NCBI GenBank assembly: GCA_025361335.1
Contig: JANYAK010000003.1
Location: 47,341-111,340, forward strand
DNA from: Coriobacteriia bacterium
Lineage (GTDB): Bacteria; Actinomycetota; Coriobacteriia; Anaerosomatales; PALSA-660
Direction of reading: 5' to 3'
DNA length: 64,000 nucleotides
Shown here one piece after another: positions 16,653-26,664 of this stretch. The position numbers and the translations under genes were made by a program. A model generated the notes under the pieces. The model was not told the origin of the DNA and searched no databases. It worked only from the letters and a program-made list of their open reading frames with translations. How positions within the stretch are numbered: the stretch's first letter is position 1; every line of letters begins with the position of its first letter.

Positions 16653-17645
16653 CTACACGCGGCAGTAGGTGTAGCCGCTCGGGTGCTCCGAATGCCAGCG
16701 CCACGCATCCTCGATCATCGTGCGCAGGTCGTCCCGCATCGGCGCCAATCCCAGATCGCGCCGGGCCTTCGAGTGGCCGGCGACCAGCTGCGGGGGGTCC
16801 CCTTCGCGCCTCGGACCGATCTGGATCTCGATCCGGCGGCCCGTGACGTCCGCGCAGGCCCTGACGACCTCGAGGTTGCTGTAGCCCCGACCATTGCCCA
16901 GGTTGTACACGCCGCCGTCGTGGCCGGCGCCCAGACGCTCGAGCGCGGTCCGGTGAGCCTCGGCGAGGTCAACGACGTGGATGTAGTCCCGGACGCACGT
17001 GCCGTCAGGCGTGTGGTAATCACCGCCGTACACCTCGAAGTGCGTCTGCCCGTCCGCCATGCTTCTGAGCACGCGGGGGATGAGATGGGTCTCCGGCTCG
17101 TGAGCCTCGCCGATCGACCCGTCCGGCCATGCGCCGGCGGCGTTGAAGTAGCGGAAACGGATCGAATGAAGTCCATGCGCGCGACCGAACCAGTCGAGCT
17201 GTTGTTCGAACATCAGCTTCGAGGCGCCGTAGGCGTTGACCGGGACGGTCGGCGCGCTCTCGACGATGGGAACGCAGTCCGGCGCCCCGTAGACGGCCGC
17301 CGTCGAGGAGAACACCAGCGCGCGGACGTCATGCTCGACCATCGCCGAGAGCAGTGTCAGCGGACGACACGCATTGTTCGAGAAGTACCGTCCGGGATCG
17401 TTCTGGGACTCCGCGACTTCGATGTAGCCGGCGAGGTGCATGACCGCGTCGCAGCCCGGCAGCACCCAGCCCAGCACCGTCGCGTCCCCCACGTCCCCGA
17501 TCTCGAGACGCGCGCGCGGGTCGACCGCCTCAGCGTGTCCATTCTCCAAGGTGTCGAGCACGATGACCTCGTGGCCCGCGTCCAGAAGCGCCCGGGTCGT
17601 GATGGACCCGATGTAGCCCGCGCCGCCAGTGACCAGGATCTTCAC
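16653..17645 (-). CDS. galE: UDP-glucose 4-epimerase (GalE)
   Basis: Interconverts UDP-glucose and UDP-galactose (or the N-acetyl forms) for surface polysaccharide. 330 residues, an SDR enzyme: NAD-binding VTGGAGYIGS at the N-terminus, the catalytic Ser/Thr in VFSSTAAVYG and the YxxxK pair in NAYGASK, plus FRYFNAAGA and GTCVRDYIHVVDLAEAH of GalE. Start GTG at 17645 with GAGAGG seven bases before it. It stands near a wall amidase and a truncated sugar-phosphate transferase, consistent with an envelope role. Confidence 0.93.
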   Translation of the reverse strand: MKILVTGGAGYIGSITTRALLDAGHEVIVLDTLENGHAEAVDPRARLEIGDVGDATVLGWVLPGCDAVMHLAGYIEVAESQNDPGRYFSNNACRPLTLLSAMVEHDVRALVFSSTAAVYGAPDCVPIVESAPTVPVNAYGASKLMFEQQLDWFGRAHGLHSIRFRYFNAAGAWPDGSIGEAHEPETHLIPRVLRSMADGQTHFEVYGGDYHTPDGTCVRDYIHVVDLAEAHRTALERLGAGHDGGVYNLGNGRGYSNLEVVRACADVTGRRIEIQIGPRREGDPPQLVAGHSKARRDLGLAPMRDDLRTMIEDAWRWHSEHPSGYTYCRV

Positions 17646-17717
17646 AGCCACACCTCTCGCCGAGTCCGCCCGCCGCGATGCTACCACGAGCCATCGCTCG
17701 CACCGGAGCGGCGAAGG

Positions 17718-18869
17718 TCACTTCGCGCTCGCCAGGTACTCCATGATCCCCGCTGTCATCCCGGCCGCCAGCTTGTCTCGGTAGGCCGGCTTGTTCGCGA
17801 GCTTGTCGTCGTCCGCGTTCGACATGAAGCCGCACTCCACGATGATCGTGGGGCGCTTGGCCCAGTTGAAGCCCGTCATGTCGGCGCGACCGACCACCTT
17901 GGCGTCTCGTGCGCCTGTGGCCTTCAACACGGCGGCGTGGACCAGTTGCGCTGCCCTCTTGCTCTGAGCCTCGATCGGCGCCACCCACGCGTTGCCGTGC
18001 GGGAACAAGGTCGAGATCCCACGGACCGTATGGTTGCTCGAGCCGTTCAGATGCACCCTGATCGTGAGCGCGGCACCCGCCTCGTTGCCGATGACCGCCC
18101 GCCGCGAGTTCGCGATGTTCACGTCGTCGGTGGTCCTCACCATGATCACTCGGACGCCCGAGGCCTCCAGGCGCCCGCGCAGTCGCAGGCTGATCGCGAG
18201 GGCCTGCTGGTACTCGGGGACCTTCGTGAAAACGCCCGTCGCGCCGTACGCGACCTTCGCCTTCCTCACGGACGAGCCCGGGCCGATCGGCTCGAGCGTC
18301 GTGTCGGCATGCGCCTGGTGGCCCGGGTCGATGACGACGACGGGCTGGGCGCCCTGCGGAAGGCCGGCGGCCCTCGGGTTGTAGTGGATGGTGACCGAGT
18401 CGCCGGTCCTGAGTCGCGTGCCCGCGGGGGGCGCTTGGGACAGGACCGTGTCGGGGGCGGCGACGCCGGTGGGCTGGTCCGCGACCCGAGTGAGGGTCTT
18501 GAAGCCGGCCACCTGCAGCAGCATCTCCGCCGTGGACAGCGCCTTTCCGACGACGTCGGGCACCTCCACCTCGACGGAGGCGGTCGCCGCTGCCGAGGCG
18601 GTGCCGATATCCGACCCCCCGACACCGTCCGAAGCGACGATCGAACGCGCCCGTCCGCTCGCCGAGGCGGTCGTGGCTAGACTCGAGGCGCGGGGAGTGC
18701 CCTGAGCCTGGAGAATCACCACGGCCGCAATCACGATGATAGACGCGACGATGGCCGACGCCACCAGCGGGATCTTCCACGGCGCGCGCCTGCGCACGGT
18801 CGCCTCCGTGCGGCGCGAGATGCGCGGGCCGGCCGCGCGCCCTCGTTTCTCCATGCGTGAGATGCTCAT
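17718..18869 (-). CDS. N-acetylmuramoyl-L-alanine amidase (amidase_3) with one PASTA domain
   Basis: Cell-wall hydrolase that cleaves the amide between MurNAc and L-Ala. 383 residues: a basic cytoplasmic N-terminus, one membrane segment (IPLVASAIVASIIVIAAVVILQAQ), a low-complexity Ser/Ala linker, a PASTA domain (~103-165; VPDVVGKALSTAEMLLQVAGFK ... QAPPAGTRLRTGDSVTIHYN) and amidase_3 (~175-383). Zinc/catalytic residues are seen in VVVIDPGHQ, TIRVHLNGSSN and TIIVECGFMSN (the Glu). Start is ATG 18869 as in the track; ATG 18854 is also possible and neither has a strong ribosome site. Confidence 0.92.
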   Translation of the reverse strand: MSISRMEKRGRAAGPRISRRTEATVRRRAPWKIPLVASAIVASIIVIAAVVILQAQGTPRASSLATTASASGRARSIVASDGVGGSDIGTASAAATASVEVEVPDVVGKALSTAEMLLQVAGFKTLTRVADQPTGVAAPDTVLSQAPPAGTRLRTGDSVTIHYNPRAAGLPQGAQPVVVIDPGHQAHADTTLEPIGPGSSVRKAKVAYGATGVFTKVPEYQQALAISLRLRGRLEASGVRVIMVRTTDDVNIANSRRAVIGNEAGAALTIRVHLNGSSNHTVRGISTLFPHGNAWVAPIEAQSKRAAQLVHAAVLKATGARDAKVVGRADMTGFNWAKRPTIIVECGFMSNADDDKLANKPAYRDKLAAGMTAGIMEYLASAK

Positions 18870-18922
18870 AGGGCGATGTCAGATCCCTGGGTTCCGGAGC
18901 GTGGGCTCCGCTGTGGTCGGTA

Positions 18923-18997
18923 TGGTGGGCCCGGTAGGATTCGAACCTACAACCAAGGGATTATGAGTCCCCTGCTCCACCATTGAGCTACGGGCCC
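18923..18997 (-). tRNA. tRNA with anticodon CAT (elongator Met or Ile2)
   Basis: Acceptor GGGCCCG/CGGGCCC with encoded CCA, T arm GTAGGTTCGAATCCTAC, anticodon arm GGGGA-CTCATAA-TCCCT giving CAT. The GGGCCC acceptor stem recalls tRNA-Ile2, whose CAT is modified to lysidine to read AUA; elongator Met cannot be excluded without TilS-determinant comparison. It is not the initiator, because the first acceptor pair is matched. Confidence 0.9.
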
Positions 18998-19185
18998 GGG
19001 AGGGATCGCGCCGAGGTCAGCGCAATCATCGCGGCCGGTGCGATCACCGGCCTCACGCGCCGGACCGCCGGCGCACAGGCACGAGTCTACTACACCGTCC
19101 GCATGCGGTGCGCTCCGGCGGTTCCGGCGGCCACCACGTGGTTACCGTCACACACGGGTGCTCCCGGAGGCGCCTGACCGCGTCC
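18998..19185. other. Intergenic stretch with nothing recognised
   Basis: 188 bases between the CAT tRNA and the truncated sugar transferase. I see no open frame with coding character, no strong hairpin and no clear promoter. Confidence 0.5.
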
Positions 19186-19584
19186 TCAGTACGCTCCGCG
19201 CGCGAACAGAACGGCGGGAACCGTGCGGAACAGCAGGGCGATGTCGAACCCGACAGACCAGTTCTCGATGTAGAACAGGTCGAGGCGCACCATCTCGCCG
19301 AAGGTCAGCGAACTTCGGCCGGAGACCTGCCACAGGCCGGTCATGCCAGGCAGAACCTCCATCCGGCGCCAGTGGTACTCCGTGTAGGCGTCCGTCTCGC
19401 CCGGGAGCGGCGGGCGCGGACCCACCAGCGACATGTCGCCGCGCAGCACGTTGATCAGCTGGGGGAACTCATCGATCGAAAACTTGCGCATCCACCGGCC
19501 GATGCGGGTCACGCTCAAGAGCCTTTGCACTGACTTCTGCAATTCAGGGGATACCTTAACGGTGAACAAGGGTGTTTGCGCCAT
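19186..19584 (-). pseudogene. Truncated polyprenyl-phosphate sugar-1-phosphate transferase (C-terminal part)
   Basis: Remnant of an enzyme of the RfbP/WcaJ/PglC family that puts the first sugar phosphate on undecaprenyl phosphate. Residues ~30-132 match the family closely: VTRIGRWMRKFSIDEFPQLINVLRGDMSLVGPRPP, VLPGMTGLWQVSGRSSLTFGEMVRLDLFYIENWS and a GAY end. The N-terminal half (membrane segment and the KFRSM-type region) is gone, replaced by unrelated, lower-GC sequence (MAQTPLFTVKVSPELQKSVQRLL). The DE of SIDEFPQ remains, but without the membrane helix activity is doubtful. It lies between two tRNA genes, a usual place for rearrangements. A small intact protein is the alternative reading. 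Confidence 0.65.
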
Positions 19585-19604
19585 GCGAGGGCGTTGCCTA
19601 TAAT
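19576..19604 (+). promoter_or_regulatory. Promoter of tRNA-Asn
   Basis: TTGCGC-N17-TATAAT with a perfect -10 hexamer. The predicted start lies about 34 bases before the mature tRNA 5' end. It overlaps the start of the truncated transferase on the other strand. Confidence 0.75.
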
Positions 19605-19644
19605 CCGTTCCCGTGCGTCGACGCCGATCGTGTGGCGGCCATAC

Positions 19645-19719
19645 TCCTCGGTAGCTCAATGGTAGAGCGTCCGGCTGTTAACCGGGATGTTGTAGGTTCG
19701 AGTCCTACCCGAGGAGCCA
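19645..19719 (+). tRNA. tRNA-Asn (anticodon GTT)
   Basis: TCCTCGG acceptor pairs with CCGAGGA, discriminator G, encoded CCA, T arm GTAGGTTCGAGTCCTAC, anticodon loop CTGTTAA giving GTT for Asn codons. Length 75 with CCA. It is the only plus-strand tRNA in the window. Confidence 0.96.
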
Positions 19720-19731
19720 CAGACAGACATT

Positions 19732-19759
19732 GAAGGGCCCCGCCATGGCGGGGCCCTTC
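19732..19759. terminator. Palindromic bidirectional terminator hairpin
   Basis: GAAGGGCCCCGCCATGGCGGGGCCCTTC is a perfect 28-base palindrome 12 bases past tRNA-Asn. It can end transcription of the tRNA on the plus strand and of the sigma-factor gene arriving on the minus strand. Confidence 0.75.
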
Positions 19760-19861
19760 TGCATCCCATGACATCCCCCTGCCCCAGGCGCGCATCTCTG
19801 CGCCTTCCGGGGGTTGTATCGTTCGTCGGGGGACCAGCGGTAAGTATTGCGCGACGAACGG

Positions 19862-20836
19862 CTAGTCGAGGAAGTCCCTCAGCTTGCCGGACCTGGACGG
19901 GTGCCGCAGCTTCAGGAGCGTCTTCGCCTCGATCTGGCGTATGCGCTCCCGAGTCACTCCGAACTCGCGGCCGACTTCCTCGAGCGTCCGAGGATGTCCG
20001 TCGATGAGGCCGTAGCGCAATTCGATGACCCGTCGCTCACGCTCGGGCAGACCGTCGAGGACCCGCCCCAGCTGCAGCTGCATCATGGTGACGGTCGCCG
20101 CGTCCAAGGGCGCGACGGCATCTGAGTCGGGCAACAGGTCGCCCAACTCGCTGTCGCCTTCGTCCCCGATCGGCGTCTGGAGGCTCACGGGCTCCTGCGA
20201 GATCTTGAGCACCTCGCGCACCTTGTCGACCGTCATCTCCAGCTCTTCGCCTATCTCCTCTTCACTCGGCTCTCGACCGAGTTCCTGGAGCAGGCGTCGC
20301 TGGACGCGGACCACCTTGTTCATAGTCTCGACCATGTGCACGGGCACGCGTATGGTCCGCGCCTGGTCGGCGATGGCCCGGGAGATCGCCTGCCTGATCC
20401 ACCAGGTCGCGTATGTGGAGAACTTGAAACCTCTGGTGTGGTCGAACTTCTCAGCCGCGCGTATGAGCCCCAGGTTGCCCTCCTGGATGAGGTCCAGCAA
20501 CGGCATCGAGCGCACCACGTAACGCCGCGCGATCGATACGACCAGACGGAGGTTGGCCGCCACCAGATGCCGCTTGGCTGCCAGGCCCGCGGTCTCCAGG
20601 CGCCGCAGGCGGCGATCCTCGGCCGCGGACAGCTTCTGGCCGCTCTCCTCGGCGCTCGCCAGGGCGGCGGTCGCTTCGACGCCGGCCTCGATCTCCTTGG
20701 CCAGCTTCACTTCCATGGCAGCGTTGAGAAGCGGGACTCTGCCTATCTCCTTCAGATACATCCGGACCGGGTCCGGAGTCGCATGCCCGCTGGACTCCGA
20801 CGACAGCTGACGGGTCCGGGTGTTGACCTTCGACAC
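19862..20836 (-). CDS. RNA polymerase sigma factor, RpoD-like paralogue without region 1.1
   Basis: Second primary-type (group 2-like) sigma factor. Regions 1.2-4.2 are all present: [16 protein letters not shown] (1.2), [12 protein letters not shown] and [18 protein letters not shown] (2.1-2.2), [20 protein letters not shown] (2.3-2.4), region 3, and [21 protein letters not shown] (4.2 helix-turn-helix). It lacks the acidic N-terminal domain of its neighbour. Promoter-recognition helices are nearly identical in the two, so they probably read similar promoters. I choose GTG 20836 because GGAGG lies five bases upstream (324 aa); ATG 20908 would add a short extension. It lies 107 bases after the rpoD stop. 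Confidence 0.85.
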   Translation of the reverse strand: MSKVNTRTRQLSSESSGHATPDPVRMYLKEIGRVPLLNAAMEVKLAKEIEAGVEATAALASAEESGQKLSAAEDRRLRRLETAGLAAKRHLVAANLRLVVSIARRYVVRSMPLLDLIQEGNLGLIRAAEKFDHTRGFKFSTYATWWIRQAISRAIADQARTIRVPVHMVETMNKVVRVQRRLLQELGREPSEEEIGEELEMTVDKVREVLKISQEPVSLQTPIGDEGDSELGDLLPDSDAVAPLDAATVTMMQLQLGRVLDGLPERERRVIELRYGLIDGHPRTLEEVGREFGVTRERIRQIEAKTLLKLRHPSRSGKLRDFLD

Positions 20837-20943
20837 AGGTGCCTCCACGTGATCGCTGATGTGATGGCCGTTTGGGTGATGTACCAACGCCCCGGCCCAC
20901 GCAAACATCTCGAACGGATAGGATCGTGCCGCGCGGCTCGCCG

Positions 20944-22362
20944 CTACTCCAGGTAGTCCTTCAACTTGCTGGACCTGGAGGGGTGTCGCAACTTGCATAG
21001 CGTCTTGCTTTCGATCTGCCGGATGCGCTCGCGGGTGACCCCGAACTCCCGGCCGACCTCCTCGAGCGTGCGCGGATGCCCGTCGATCAGGCCGAATCGC
21101 AGCTCGATGACCTTGCGTTCCCGCTCCGACAGCGAGTCGAGGACGCGCCCGAGCTGCGTCTGCAGCATGGAGAAGCTGGCCGCGTCCGGCGGGACGATCG
21201 CCTTGGAATCCTCGATGAAGTCCCCGAGTTGACTGTCCTCTTCCTCGCCGATGGGAGTCTCGAGGCTGACGGGCTCCTGGGATATCTTGAGGATCTCGCG
21301 GACTCGTTCCGCGGTCATCTCCATCTGGCCGCCGATCTCGTCCGGCGACGGCTCCCGGCCGAGTTCCTGCAGCAGCTGACGCTGCACGCGGATCAGCTTG
21401 TTGATGGTCTCGACCATGTGCACGGGGATGCGGATGGTGCGCGCTTGGTCGGCGATCGCGCGGGTGATGGCCTGCCTGATCCACCACGTCGCATAGGTCG
21501 AGAATTTGTATCCCTTGGTGTAGTCGAACTTCTCCACCGCGCGGATGAGCCCGAGGTTGCCCTCCTGGATCAGGTCGAGGAACAGCATCCCCCGACCGAC
21601 ATACCGCTTCGCGATGGACACCACCAGGCGCAGGTTCGCCTCGACCAGACCGCGCTTGGCATTCATGCCAAGGCTCTCGATGCGCTCGAGCCGCCGGCGT
21701 TCCGCACCGTCGAGCTTGACCGCGTGCGACATGGCGTCCTCGAGAAGATCGGTCGCGATCAGCCCGGCTTCGATCTCCTTGGCGAGCTTGACCTCCATCG
21801 CCGCGTTCAGCAGAGGGACCTTCCCGATCTCCTTCAGGTACATGCGCACCGGGTCAGCCGTGAGCGGCTGGAGGTGGTGGTGGTCGTTGCGCCGCTTCGA
21901 CTTCCTCTTGGTGGCCTTCGGCGCGGACTTCGGGACCGCGATGTCGATGACCTCGACATCCGCAGGCGGCAGCCCGACAGGGTCCGCCACCGGGATCCCG
22001 ACGTCGATGTCGGTGCGGGCGGCCATCGTGGACGACACCTCGTCGCCTTCCAAGATCATGTCGGCGTCGTCGGGTGTCACGGGCTCCACGTCGTCAATGA
22101 CCTCGATCTTGGAACGCGCGAACGTCCCGTAGATGTTGCCCACCTGCTCCGGGCTCAGATCGATCTCGCCCAATGCCGTGGAGATCTCGTCTTCGGTCAG
22201 GCGCCCCTTGACCTTACCCAAGTCGAGCAGGGCGAGAACCTCAGGAAGGGCGAGCTCCGCCGCGGCCTCATCCGCCTTCGCGGACTTGACGGCTACCGCG
22301 GTTCCGGCTGGCTTCTTGAGATCGTCGGATTGCTTGGCCTTCACGGTCACGTGACTCCTCAT
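20944..22362 (-). CDS. rpoD: Primary RNA polymerase sigma factor RpoD
   Basis: 472 residues, housekeeping sigma. Has an N-terminal region 1.1-like segment ([36 protein letters not shown]), an acidic/low-complexity linker with a Lys/Arg/His cluster ([15 protein letters not shown]), then regions 1.2 to 4.2 ([90 protein letters not shown]). ATG at 22362 overlaps the dnaG stop (ATGA); GTG codons at 22350 or 22344 sit closer to an AGGAG and may be the true start. The dnaG-rpoD pairing is the classic macromolecular-synthesis arrangement. Confidence 0.94.
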   Translation of the reverse strand: MRSHVTVKAKQSDDLKKPAGTAVAVKSAKADEAAAELALPEVLALLDLGKVKGRLTEDEISTALGEIDLSPEQVGNIYGTFARSKIEVIDDVEPVTPDDADMILEGDEVSSTMAARTDIDVGIPVADPVGLPPADVEVIDIAVPKSAPKATKRKSKRRNDHHHLQPLTADPVRMYLKEIGKVPLLNAAMEVKLAKEIEAGLIATDLLEDAMSHAVKLDGAERRRLERIESLGMNAKRGLVEANLRLVVSIAKRYVGRGMLFLDLIQEGNLGLIRAVEKFDYTKGYKFSTYATWWIRQAITRAIADQARTIRIPVHMVETINKLIRVQRQLLQELGREPSPDEIGGQMEMTAERVREILKISQEPVSLETPIGEEEDSQLGDFIEDSKAIVPPDAASFSMLQTQLGRVLDSLSERERKVIELRFGLIDGHPRTLEEVGREFGVTRERIRQIESKTLCKLRHPSRSSKLKDYLE

Positions 22363-24239
22363 GCCTTCGCGTCGGGCTCTTGCCCGGCCCGCAGCGTCTC
22401 GATCTGACGCTGCAGCGCCGCCACCCTGCGGAACAGTTCGTCGTAACCAGCCGGATCCTTGAGTGGGTCGGTGTCTTGCATCCTCGATTGCATACGCAGT
22501 ATTTGACGCCGGAGGGCGAATCCCTTGATACGGTCCACGGTCTCACGGAACGTGGCGATCACTGCATCGCGCTCTGGGGCGTCGACCAGCCAGTTACTGA
22601 GCTCCTCGGCAAGTTCGGGCTCGATCGCGGCGACCGCCCTGTAGAGGTCCTTCCCCACGGCATCCGCGGAAGCGATCACGGCTTCGGCCAGCCTGCGATC
22701 GGCCGAGTCCGTGATCATGTCCTCTTCTGAAAGCAAATCCCGTACCTCTCCGCGCAGCTCAGGCACCACCGTGATCGCGCGAAGGATCTCGAATTCGGCG
22801 CGGCTTCCTGCGTCGAGCGTCCGCACCCGCCGCTTCGCGCCCGCCTCCCCCGCCGCGAGCCCCCCGACGGGCTCCGGGTCGCTGTCTCGCGCCGCGCCCG
22901 TGAACTCGGGCTGCGCCGAGCGGGCCGCCGTCATGACCGTCTCGAAGTCGGTGAGCAGGCGCCCCGCAACATAGCTGGCGTAGTCCTGTGCGAGGATCGA
23001 TCCCCGCACGCTCGCGAGCGTGCGCCCGGCCGCCGACAGGGCTTGCGAGCGCCCCTCGGGCGTCGTCAGGTCGTGAGCGTCCAATCTACGGTCGATCACG
23101 AACCGCAGAAGGGGCACCGCGTCGGCTAGGAGCGCCGCGGTCGCGTCGAGGCCGGCGCTGCCCACGAAGTCGGCGGGATCCTGCCCACCCGGGATGATCG
23201 CCACCGCGAGGTCGAGGCGCGAGCTGCCGGCCTCCGGCGTGGAGGAGCGGTCGAGGAACTCCGCGGCGCGATCGGCCGCGCGCAGACCCGCCTCGTCACC
23301 GTCGAACAGGTAGACGATCCGCTTCGCGAACCTGGCCAGCAGTTTCACGTGCCGGGCGCCGAGCGCGGTCCCCAGCGTGGCCACCACATTGCCGATGCCC
23401 GCCTCGTGCAGCGCGATGACGTCCGTGTACCCCTCGACGACCACCGCGGTCCCGCTCTGGACGATCGCGTTCTTCGCCACGTTGATGGCGTACAGGTTCG
23501 AGGACTTGTGAAAGATGGGGGTATCCGAAGAGTTGAGGTACTTGGGCTGGCCATCGCCGATGACGCGTCCGCCGAAAGCGATGGTCTTGCCCGACACGTC
23601 CGCTATGGGGAACATCACCCGGTTGAAGAACCGGTCCTTGATCTCGCCCGCTCTTCCGCGGCCGCTGCCGTCCTCCAGCAGACCGAGGTTCGCGGCCACG
23701 ATCTCGTCGCGCGTGAAGCCGGCCTTCGCCAGATGCCCCGACAGCGGGCTCCCCTTCCCCGACGCATATCCCAGCTTCCAGCGCTTGGCCACGTCGAGTC
23801 CGAAACCGCGCCCCTTGAGGTAGTCCCGCGCCGTCTGCGCGCCCGCCTCCGTGGAGCTCGTGAGAGCTGCATGGTAGAAGTCCGCCGTCGCCTCGCACGC
23901 CGAGATGAGGCGCTCGCGCTGACCGGTCGGCAGGCCTCCAGCCTCCTCGCGGATCTCGATGTGCGCGCGCTCAGCGAGCTGGCGGGCGGCCTCGGGGAAC
24001 TCGAGGTTCTCGATGCGCATGACGTAGCCGAACGCGTCACCTCCCAAGCCGCAGCCGAAGCAGTGCCACAGCTGGGTTCCGGGATCGACCTTGAAGCTCG
24101 ACGTCTTCTCCCCGTGGAAGGGGCACAGCCCCCAGAACAGGCGGCCCTTCTGGCGGAGGGGGACCGTCTCCGAGATGAGCTGGACGAGGTCGGTCGCCTC
24201 GCGCACCCGCATGACGTCCTCTTCGGAGATCCTGCCCAC
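22359..24239 (-). CDS. dnaG: DNA primase DnaG
   Basis: Makes RNA primers at the replication fork. 626 residues: zinc finger [11 protein letters not shown] ... [11 protein letters not shown] (CHCC ligands), RNA polymerase core with [11 protein letters not shown] and PKYLNSSDT, the Toprim motifs [16 protein letters not shown] and [10 protein letters not shown], and a C-terminal helicase-binding region. Start is GTG at 24239 with GAGGAGG six bases upstream, giving MGRISEEDV; the long track ORF runs beyond this. Gap of about 190 bases to hppA holds a strong terminator hairpin, so dnaG-rpoD likely have their own promoter. Confidence 0.95.
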   Translation of the reverse strand: MGRISEEDVMRVREATDLVQLISETVPLRQKGRLFWGLCPFHGEKTSSFKVDPGTQLWHCFGCGLGGDAFGYVMRIENLEFPEAARQLAERAHIEIREEAGGLPTGQRERLISACEATADFYHAALTSSTEAGAQTARDYLKGRGFGLDVAKRWKLGYASGKGSPLSGHLAKAGFTRDEIVAANLGLLEDGSGRGRAGEIKDRFFNRVMFPIADVSGKTIAFGGRVIGDGQPKYLNSSDTPIFHKSSNLYAINVAKNAIVQSGTAVVVEGYTDVIALHEAGIGNVVATLGTALGARHVKLLARFAKRIVYLFDGDEAGLRAADRAAEFLDRSSTPEAGSSRLDLAVAIIPGGQDPADFVGSAGLDATAALLADAVPLLRFVIDRRLDAHDLTTPEGRSQALSAAGRTLASVRGSILAQDYASYVAGRLLTDFETVMTAARSAQPEFTGAARDSDPEPVGGLAAGEAGAKRRVRTLDAGSRAEFEILRAITVVPELRGEVRDLLSEEDMITDSADRRLAEAVIASADAVGKDLYRAVAAIEPELAEELSNWLVDAPERDAVIATFRETVDRIKGFALRRQILRMQSRMQDTDPLKDPAGYDELFRRVAALQRQIETLRAGQEPDAKA

Positions 24240-24325
24240 GACCCACCTCCTCGCTTCCCTTGTTCGGCGCGTCAGCGCTCGTCCCTGTGTTACCGTGCCG
24301 ACGCGCCACGGCGACCACGCGACGC

Positions 24326-24364
24326 GGGTGCTCCCGAGTCCCAAGAGGGGACCCGGGAGCACCC
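24326..24364 (-). terminator. Strong terminator hairpin between hppA and dnaG
   Basis: GGGTGCTCCCGGGTCCC-CTCTT-GGGACTCGGGAGCACCC on the minus strand: a 17-base stem with one mismatch and a five-base loop. There is no T-run, as is common in high-GC Actinobacteria. Likely ends the hppA transcript. Confidence 0.7.
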
Positions 24365-24431
24365 GGTCGTGCCCTATGCGTGCAGTCTGCCGCGCCCGCC
24401 GCGGACCTTCGTCGCGCGAACGGGGCCGGAC

Positions 24432-26579
24432 CTACCCCCGCGTGAAGAGCGGGGCGAACACGACGGCGATGACGGACATCACCTTGATGAGGATGTTCAT
24501 CGAAGGACCGGCGGTGTCCTTGAACGGGTCGCCGACAGTGTCGCCGACGACGGTGGCCTTGTGCGTGTCGGAGTTCTTGCCGCCGAGCTGGCCGCCCTCG
24601 ACGTACTTCTTGGCGTTGTCCCACGCCCCCCCGGCGTTCGCCATGAAGATGGCGAGAAGGAAGCCGACGACGAGCGAGCCGGCGAGGAACCCGCCGAGCG
24701 CGCTCTTGCTCCACAGGCCCATGATGATCGGCAGCGCCACGGTCAGCGATGCCGGAAGCACCATCTCGCGCAGAGCGGCGCTCGTGGCGATGTCGACGCA
24801 CTTGCCGTACTCGCCCTCGACGCCTTCGACGCCCTCGCGCAGGCCGGTGATCTCGCGGAACTGGCGGCGGACCTCCTCGATCCTGGCCTGGGCGGCGCGA
24901 CCGACGGCGTTGATCGCCATCGACGAGAACAGGAACGGGAACATGCCACCGATGAACAGGCCGATGATGACCTTGTTGTCCAAGATGTCGATCGTGGTCA
25001 GACCGACCTTGGAAGCGTAGAGCTGGAAGTACGCGAGCGCGGTGACCGCGGCCGAGGCGATGGCGAAGCCCTTCGCGATGGCGGCGGTGGTGTTGCCCAC
25101 CGAGTCCAGCGAGTCCGTGATGGCGCGGACCTCGGGGCCCTGATGGCTCATCTCGGAGATGCCGCCCGCGTTGTCGGCGATGGGCCCGTAGGCGTCCACG
25201 GCGACGACGATGCCGGTCGTGGCCAGCATGCCGATGGCGGAGAGGCCGACGGCGAAGATGCCGCCGCCGTCAGGCATGGCCCAGTTGCCCGCGTAGTAGC
25301 TCACACCCATCGCGATGACCAGGAAGACGATCGACGCCGCGGTGGACTGCATGCCGGTCGCGAGACCGGACAGGATGACGGTCGCCGGACCGGTCTTGCC
25401 GGCCTCGGCGATCTTCTTGACGGCGCTGTACGCGTCCGACGTGTAGATCTCCGAGGCCTGGCCGATGGCCATGCCGGCCGCCAGCCCCACGAAGATGGCG
25501 ATGAAGAAGCCGAGCGGGTTGACGACGGCGTGGCTGACGGTCGCGCCCGCGACAACGGACGTGAACGCCGTGCCGACCGGCAGAAGCCACATGACGAGGA
25601 AGTAGCACGCGATCAACGTCAGGATCGCGGCGCCGTAGGTGCCGGTGGAGAGCGCACGGCCGGGGTGGCCATCCTCCTTGCCGCGGACGAACAGCGTGGC
25701 GATGGCGGAGCACACCATGCCGACGGCGGCGATCAGGACCGGCAGCAGCGCGCCCTTGAACCCGAGGTAGAGAGCGCCCAGGGCGAGCGGCGCGACGATC
25801 GCGCCGACGTACGACTCGTAGAGGTCGGCGCCCATGCCGGCCACATCGCCGACGTTGTCGCCGACGTTGTCCGCGATGACGGCCGGGTTGCGGGGGTCGT
25901 CCTCGGGGATGCCGGCCTCGACCTTGCCGACCAGGTCGGCGCCGACGTCAGCGGCCTTGGTGTAGATGCCGCCGCCGACACGCGCAAAGAGCGCGATCGT
26001 GCTCGCGCCGAGACCAAATCCCGGGATGACATCGGAGAAGATCGTGGAGGCCGGAAGCGTCATACCGAAGATGCTCCACGCGGCGCCCTCGACGATCGCG
26101 AGGTCCTTGACGAGCCCCGTCGCGTACAGGAGCACGATGAAACACAGCGAGACGCCGAGCAGACCGAGACCGGCGACGGTCAGGCCCATGACGGCGCCGC
26201 CGCGGAACGCGACCTCGAGCGCTTTGGGCATGCTCTTCGTCGCGGCCTGCGTGGTGCGCGAGTTCGCGCGGGTGGCGATGGTCAGCCCGATGAAGCCGGC
26301 CGAGCCCGAGAACACGGCGCCGATCAGGTACGCGATCGACATGACCCATCCGCCGCTGGCGGACAGGAAGACGCCCATCGCGATCGCGACGGCCACGAGC
26401 ACGATCGCGATAACGCGGTACTCACGGGTGAGGAACGCCAGCGCGCCCTCCTGGATGTGCTTCGATATCTTCTGCATGAGCGGCGTGCCCGCGTCCTGCT
26501 TGAGCACCCACATCGCATAGTAGCCGGCTGTTCCCAGGCCCACCAGCGCGCAGGCGATCGCCACCAACACGTACGACAT
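24432..26579 (-). CDS. hppA: Membrane-bound pyrophosphatase, predicted K+-dependent
   Basis: Hydrolyses pyrophosphate and pumps H+ or Na+ across the membrane. 715 residues, about 16 helices. Catalytic loops: ADVGADLVGKVEAGIPEDDPRNPAVIADNVGDNVGDVAGMGADLYES, DAYGPIADNAGGISEM and VVGDTVGDPFKDTAGPS. The sequence GNTTAA carries Ala at the position that, by published mutagenesis of this family, marks the K+-dependent class; the neighbouring paralogue has Lys there. K+-dependent enzymes include all known Na+ pumps, so the ion cannot be told by eye. ATG 26579 has AGGGAGAG six bases before it. Confidence 0.95.
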   Translation of the reverse strand: MSYVLVAIACALVGLGTAGYYAMWVLKQDAGTPLMQKISKHIQEGALAFLTREYRVIAIVLVAVAIAMGVFLSASGGWVMSIAYLIGAVFSGSAGFIGLTIATRANSRTTQAATKSMPKALEVAFRGGAVMGLTVAGLGLLGVSLCFIVLLYATGLVKDLAIVEGAAWSIFGMTLPASTIFSDVIPGFGLGASTIALFARVGGGIYTKAADVGADLVGKVEAGIPEDDPRNPAVIADNVGDNVGDVAGMGADLYESYVGAIVAPLALGALYLGFKGALLPVLIAAVGMVCSAIATLFVRGKEDGHPGRALSTGTYGAAILTLIACYFLVMWLLPVGTAFTSVVAGATVSHAVVNPLGFFIAIFVGLAAGMAIGQASEIYTSDAYSAVKKIAEAGKTGPATVILSGLATGMQSTAASIVFLVIAMGVSYYAGNWAMPDGGGIFAVGLSAIGMLATTGIVVAVDAYGPIADNAGGISEMSHQGPEVRAITDSLDSVGNTTAAIAKGFAIASAAVTALAYFQLYASKVGLTTIDILDNKVIIGLFIGGMFPFLFSSMAINAVGRAAQARIEEVRRQFREITGLREGVEGVEGEYGKCVDIATSAALREMVLPASLTVALPIIMGLWSKSALGGFLAGSLVVGFLLAIFMANAGGAWDNAKKYVEGGQLGGKNSDTHKATVVGDTVGDPFKDTAGPSMNILIKVMSVIAVVFAPLFTRG

Positions 26580-26664
26580 ACACCACTCTCCCTCGTCCGT
26601 CCCTTGCGGGAAGTCCCTCTCCGGTGCCCTGTCGGTGCGCCGGGTGGTGCGCACACCTCAAGCT

